DNA of 37,168 nucleotides, taken from positions 1-37,168 of the forward strand of contig JABIWF010000079.1 in NCBI GenBank assembly GCA_018701175.1. The letters run 5' to 3'. The position numbers were made by a program, and so were the translations under genes. Origin of the DNA: Methanobacteriota archaeon. GTDB taxonomy: Archaea; Thermoplasmatota; Poseidoniia; Poseidoniales; Poseidoniaceae. The notes beneath the pieces were generated by a model, which saw only the letters and a list, made by a program, of their open reading frames with translations, did not search any database and had not been told where the DNA came from. This document shows positions 33,766 through 37,168 of the stretch, in pieces. Position 1 is the first letter of the stretch; every line of letters starts with the position of its first letter.

Positions 33766-35940
33766 ATGAAAGCAGCAATGTCAAGTTTCGACCTACGCGC
33801 AGTGGCACGTGAAATGAACGCATTTGCAGGAGCGTATGTCAAAAAAGCATACATGCCTCACTACGAGCAAATTGTGCTGCGAATCAATCCAAAAGAAAGG
33901 GATCAGTTTGACCTCGTATTGGTACGAGGCGCCCGTATTTACACCTCGAACCGAGACCGCCCAATGCCCATGACACCGCCGCCGTTTGCGATGGTCTTGC
34001 GAAAGTATCTGAAAAATGCGCGAATGACTGGTGTACGACAACTCGGATTTGACCGAGTCCTCTGCTTTGACTTCGATACGAAGTTTGGCAAGTACCACCT
34101 GTATGTTGAGGTGTTTCGAGATGGAAACATCATCTTAACCGACGAAGAGGGCGTCATTATCCAACCACTTACACACGCTTCATACGCCGGAAGGACGCTC
34201 AAAAAAGGCGTTGTATACATTCCGCCGCCTGCTGCAATGGATCCACATAACATCAGCGAGGAAGAACTTTCTGAGATGTTCAAATCGTCAGACAGAGACC
34301 TTGTATCGACACTCGGAGGCAAGGTAAACCTTGGAGGAACTCACGCAAATGCTGTCTGTTCTCTCGCAGGTTTTGAAGCAAACATCGACACACAGAGCAT
34401 TGATGCTGGGAAAATACATGACGCCCTTCAGTCGTTATTGGCTGACCTTGCTGAAACTCGTGTAGGCTACTTGTTGCTGAAAGCGGATGAAGAAACGTCT
34501 GCCTCAGAATTAGAAGAAAAAGCAAAGAGTTACTCTCCCAACGGCGACAGAGATCGATTTTATGAAAAATACGCAACTGAAGCAACGCCTACTCTTCTAC
34601 CGAATCATGCTGAGGCCCCAAAGGCCACTTTCTCTTCACTGTGCCAAGCAGTCGACGCTTGGAAAGGAGCGCACGACGCAATGGCGCTGGCTCGACGAGA
34701 GGCCGAAAAATTGGATTTCGCTGCACCAGGGCGAGGACATTCGACCGATGTTGAGCGACTAGAAAGGCGAAAAGCGCAACAAGAAAAGGCACTGGAAGGT
34801 TTTTCTGCGAAAATTGAGAAACAACAAATGCTCGGACATACGATTCAAAACAACTGGACACACATAGAGAGTTTACTGAGCCAAGTTTCTACAGCGGTCG
34901 ATGAAAAGGGTTGGAGTCAAGTTAAAAAAGACGCAAAACAAGTGGATTGGATTGTTTCACTTAACCCAGCACAGCGAACATTCGTGACCGTTTTACCCGA
35001 TGAAGAAGGACGACCGAATGGGCCTCAAGCAACGCTTTCTCTCGATCAAACCGTTCATCAAAATGCTCAACGGCATTTCGAGGCTGCTCGCAAGCAAAAG
35101 GACAAAACCTCTGGAGCGGTTCAAGCGTTGGAAGATACTGTTTTGCATTTACAACGAGCCGTGAAGAAAGAGGCAAAACAGCAAGCGAGTGGGAAACTCA
35201 ACAAAGTGAAACGAAGCAAGCGGTTATGGTTTGAAAGTCACAAATGGAGCATGCTTACTGGAGGGCATTTATTGGTCGGTGGCCGAGATGCCAAAGGCAA
35301 CGACTCCATCGTCAAAAAGCATCTTTCAGGAGCCGATATGTATCTTCACGCAGACTTGCACGGCGCACCAAGTTGTAGCCTACGAGCAACTCAAGGGTTC
35401 GCTGTTGACCAACACAAACCTGCGCACATACCTGATGATGTTCCTGCCTTCAGACTCGTCGACAAACTTGGCGATGAGCGAATAACAACTGAAAAACTGG
35501 AAGAAGCTGCCACGCTCGCTCTGTGCTGGAGTCGTGCTTGGGCTGGAGGGGGGGCTCACGGAACTGTGTATTCAGTCAAGCCCGCACAAGTATCAAAGAC
35601 GGCCCAAACGGGAGAATACGTTGGTAAAGGCTCGTTCATTGTTCGTGGGCAACGCCAATGGTTCAAAGATTTAGATGTTCAAATTGGCATTGGAATCGTT
35701 GCGATTAATGGTGTGCCTCTGCTCATGGGGGGGATGCCTGAGACCATACGATCAATCTGCCAACGGTTTGCTATTCTTCGACCAGGTCTCACTAAAAAGG
35801 AGCAACTCGCCAATCGGATTTACAAAAATACTGGCCTTATGACCGATGATGTACTACCAGTGTTACCCGGTGCTGCAGAAATTATCGAAGATTACGGAAT
35901 CTTCAGTCCTGTGAAAACCAACAACTCAGAAGAAGAGTGA
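33766..35940 (+). CDS. rqcH: RqcH/NEMF/Rqc2-family ribosome quality-control protein
   Basis: A 724-residue NFACT protein that binds obstructed large ribosomal subunits carrying peptidyl-tRNA; bacterial and probably archaeal members add C-terminal Ala tails. The NFACT-N domain begins MSSFDLRAVAREM with the conserved FDLRAV and Asp9, and RPMPMTPPPFAMVLRKYLKNAR carries the conserved TPP..M.LRK.L motif. The central region (about 310-480) is a long charged coiled coil with ERLERRKAQQEKALEGF. The NFACT-R domain near residues 485-590 shows LWFESHKWSMLTGGHLLVGGRDAKGND and MYLHADLHGAPS. ATG at 33766 or 33778 could be the start. Its stop is one base from the convergent helicase stop. Confidence 0.92.
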   Translation: MKAAMSSFDLRAVAREMNAFAGAYVKKAYMPHYEQIVLRINPKERDQFDLVLVRGARIYTSNRDRPMPMTPPPFAMVLRKYLKNARMTGVRQLGFDRVLCFDFDTKFGKYHLYVEVFRDGNIILTDEEGVIIQPLTHASYAGRTLKKGVVYIPPPAAMDPHNISEEELSEMFKSSDRDLVSTLGGKVNLGGTHANAVCSLAGFEANIDTQSIDAGKIHDALQSLLADLAETRVGYLLLKADEETSASELEEKAKSYSPNGDRDRFYEKYATEATPTLLPNHAEAPKATFSSLCQAVDAWKGAHDAMALARREAEKLDFAAPGRGHSTDVERLERRKAQQEKALEGFSAKIEKQQMLGHTIQNNWTHIESLLSQVSTAVDEKGWSQVKKDAKQVDWIVSLNPAQRTFVTVLPDEEGRPNGPQATLSLDQTVHQNAQRHFEAARKQKDKTSGAVQALEDTVLHLQRAVKKEAKQQASGKLNKVKRSKRLWFESHKWSMLTGGHLLVGGRDAKGNDSIVKKHLSGADMYLHADLHGAPSCSLRATQGFAVDQHKPAHIPDDVPAFRLVDKLGDERITTEKLEEAATLALCWSRAWAGGGAHGTVYSVKPAQVSKTAQTGEYVGKGSFIVRGQRQWFKDLDVQIGIGIVAINGVPLLMGGMPETIRSICQRFAILRPGLTKKEQLANRIYKNTGLMTDDVLPVLPGAAEIIEDYGIFSPVKTNNSEEE

Positions 35941-35941
35941 T

Positions 35942-37168
35942 TCAGTTCTTTTTCCCACCACGGTAGCCACCGCTTTTGTTACCGTAACCGCCGGAGGATT
36001 TCTTGCCACCTTGGTAGCCTTTGCTTGAATTTTTACTTGGTTTGTAATTTTGACCACGTGATTCACCACGGTAAGAATCGCTCTTGCCGTTGCCGCCACC
36101 GCCAGATTTTCCACCACGGTATCCGCCGCCGCCACGACCACCGCCGCCACCGCCACGGTATCCACCGCCGCCACCACGACCACCGCCGTTGCGTGAACCG
36201 TAATGTCCACCGCGGCCACCAGAATCGTTACGATTCGAACGTTGACTACGGTCTGCCGCAATGTATTCAACTTCAAATTCTGGAAGTACTGAAAATTCGG
36301 GTGGTTCAAAATCAACACGGATTCCGACATCTCGTTGAATGCGGCCGTATTGTTTCTTCTGAGGTTTTTGAACAAGGGAAATGACGATGCCCGTATTTCC
36401 ACCTCGAGCTGTTCGACCGCTTCGGTGCTTGTACGCCTTACCGTTTTCAGGAGGATCGTAATGAATCACACAATTTACGCCTTCGACGTCAATTCCACGG
36501 GCTGCAACATCGGTAGCAATCAAGGCCATGCACTCTCCATGTTGGAAACGTTTCATTGCACCGTCTCGCTGACGTTGTGAAAGACCACCGTGGAGCGTTT
36601 CGATTGCCATGCCGTCGAATTGCATCTCATCCCCAACCCGGTCTACCCCGTTTCTGGTTCGACAGAAAATGATGGTTCGTCCACACTTTCGAATGATTTC
36701 AGAAGAAATCGTTGACTTCTTCGAATTTGGCATGAGCCAGAAGTAGTGCGTCATGCTTTCCATGGTCACTTCTTTAGGACCAACTTCGATGGTTACCGGA
36801 TCGGTTTGATAATCACGTACAAGGTCAGCGACTTCGTCATCGAGAGTTGCGCTGAAAAGAATCGTTTGACGGTCTTTCTTGCATCGGTCAAGAATCTTGC
36901 AGACAGGTTCCATGAACCCCATGTCTGCCATTCGATCTGCTTCATCAAGAACAACTATTCCTACGTCATCGAGCGAAACTGCACCCCGCTCCATCATGTC
37001 AATCAAACGACCTGGGCAAGCCACGAGAACATCGATTCCACGTTCGAGTGCACGGTATTGTTTCTGGTAAGAACTACCACCGTACATGGCTTGAACATAG
37101 AGTTGCAATTCGTAGGCTAAAGGATCAAGGACATTGAAGATCTGCTCGGCCAATTCACGGGTTGGTGT
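35942..37168 (-). CDS. DEAD-box RNA helicase with RGG tail (N-terminus cut by window edge)
   Basis: ATP-dependent RNA helicase. The last 15 bases of the window encode TPTREL, motif Ia, so the ORF-track Met at 37153 is really the Leu (TTG) of PTRELA; motif Q and Walker A lie outside. Visible motifs: PGRLI, VLDEAD, SAT, IIFCRTRNGVDRVG, ATDVAARGIDV and HRSGRTARGG. After the core comes a C-terminal Gly/Arg tail of about 100 residues (GGYRGG and GGGRGG units) ending GGKKN. DEAD-box proteins with such tails remodel ribosomal or messenger RNA and take part in cold adaptation in bacteria. The gene's stop is one base from that of rqcH. Confidence 0.95.
   Translation of the reverse strand, partial: TPTRELAEQIFNVLDPLAYELQLYVQAMYGGSSYQKQYRALERGIDVLVACPGRLIDMMERGAVSLDDVGIVVLDEADRMADMGFMEPVCKILDRCKKDRQTILFSATLDDEVADLVRDYQTDPVTIEVGPKEVTMESMTHYFWLMPNSKKSTISSEIIRKCGRTIIFCRTRNGVDRVGDEMQFDGMAIETLHGGLSQRQRDGAMKRFQHGECMALIATDVAARGIDVEGVNCVIHYDPPENGKAYKHRSGRTARGGNTGIVISLVQKPQKKQYGRIQRDVGIRVDFEPPEFSVLPEFEVEYIAADRSQRSNRNDSGGRGGHYGSRNGGGRGGGGGYRGGGGGGRGGGGYRGGKSGGGGNGKSDSYRGESRGQNYKPSKNSSKGYQGGKKSSGGYGNKSGGYRGGKKN

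Noticed and set aside
36025-36250. GGC/CCACC-rich short repeats that could suggest a CRISPR or satellite
   Set aside because: Repeats are irregular and in frame with Gly/Arg codons of the helicase; no spacers.
36025-36384. His/Arg-rich + strand ORF
   Set aside because: Antisense of the Gly/Arg tail of the DEAD-box helicase.
37139-37153. Start codon at 37153 for the helicase
   Set aside because: The TTG is the Leu of the PTRELA motif; the gene continues beyond the window.

Overview
The window looks like a chromosomal segment of a marine planktonic euryarchaeon, most likely Poseidoniales (Marine Group II) or a close relative. This is inference from gene content, without any search. Archaeal or archaeal-style elements (Gar1-like domain, RqcH/NEMF, two-subunit 2-oxoacid:ferredoxin oxidoreductase, tRNA-Gln without an intron) sit beside bacterial-type genes (GpsA, AcnA, a Xi-class glutathione transferase) and very long secreted Asp/Asn-rich proteins. 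Genes are densely packed on both strands, often with 4-nt overlaps or abutting stop codons. No gap exceeds 300 bases. No CRISPR array, insertion sequence or rRNA was seen.

Layout: 1-2410 (+) carries an endonuclease IV-like protein cut by the window edge, glycerol-3-phosphate dehydrogenase GpsA and a small helical protein. 2411-6376 (-) is an ABC importer operon: PhnE-like permease, PhnC-like ATPase and a lipoprotein. It would usually be annotated as phosphonate uptake. The lipoprotein, however, is a two-lobed transferrin-like protein in which all four transferrin iron ligands can be matched in both lobes. Its promoter carries two perfect TTTAGG-N4-CCTAAA palindromes of DtxR/IdeR type. I read this as an iron-repressed ferric-iron uptake system and consider it the most interesting part of the window.

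6420-11342 holds a membrane protein (-) and an ABC-2 exporter pair (+) translationally linked to a large exported protein. 11399-14690 (+) encodes a Gar1-like domain fused to three RanBP2-type zinc fingers embedded in RGG-rich sequence, then a TPR membrane protein and a Xi-class glutathione transferase. 14827-26202 (-) encodes a giant (about 2220-residue) surface protein with FG-GAP-like repeats and an unusual duplicated cytoplasmic tail, an unknown 226-residue protein, aconitase and a membrane-anchored cyclophilin. 26380-30316 (+) encodes the alpha and beta subunits of a 2-oxoacid:ferredoxin oxidoreductase plus a DUF2135/YfaP-like membrane protein. 30324-31068 (-) has a glutaredoxin, a tRNA-Gln(CTG) with encoded CCA and a small tail-anchored protein. 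31160-35940 (+) has a NUDIX/metallo-beta-lactamase fusion, an MDR-family oxidoreductase and RqcH. A DEAD-box helicase with an RGG tail (-) runs off the right edge.

Themes: aconitase and the ferredoxin-dependent oxidoreductase serve the TCA cycle and are both Fe-S enzymes, consistent with iron demand. Three genes (Gar1-like fusion, RqcH, DEAD-box helicase) belong to RNA and ribosome biology, two of them with eukaryote-like RGG low-complexity regions. The cell-surface genes fit a lifestyle of binding and exporting large extracellular proteins.
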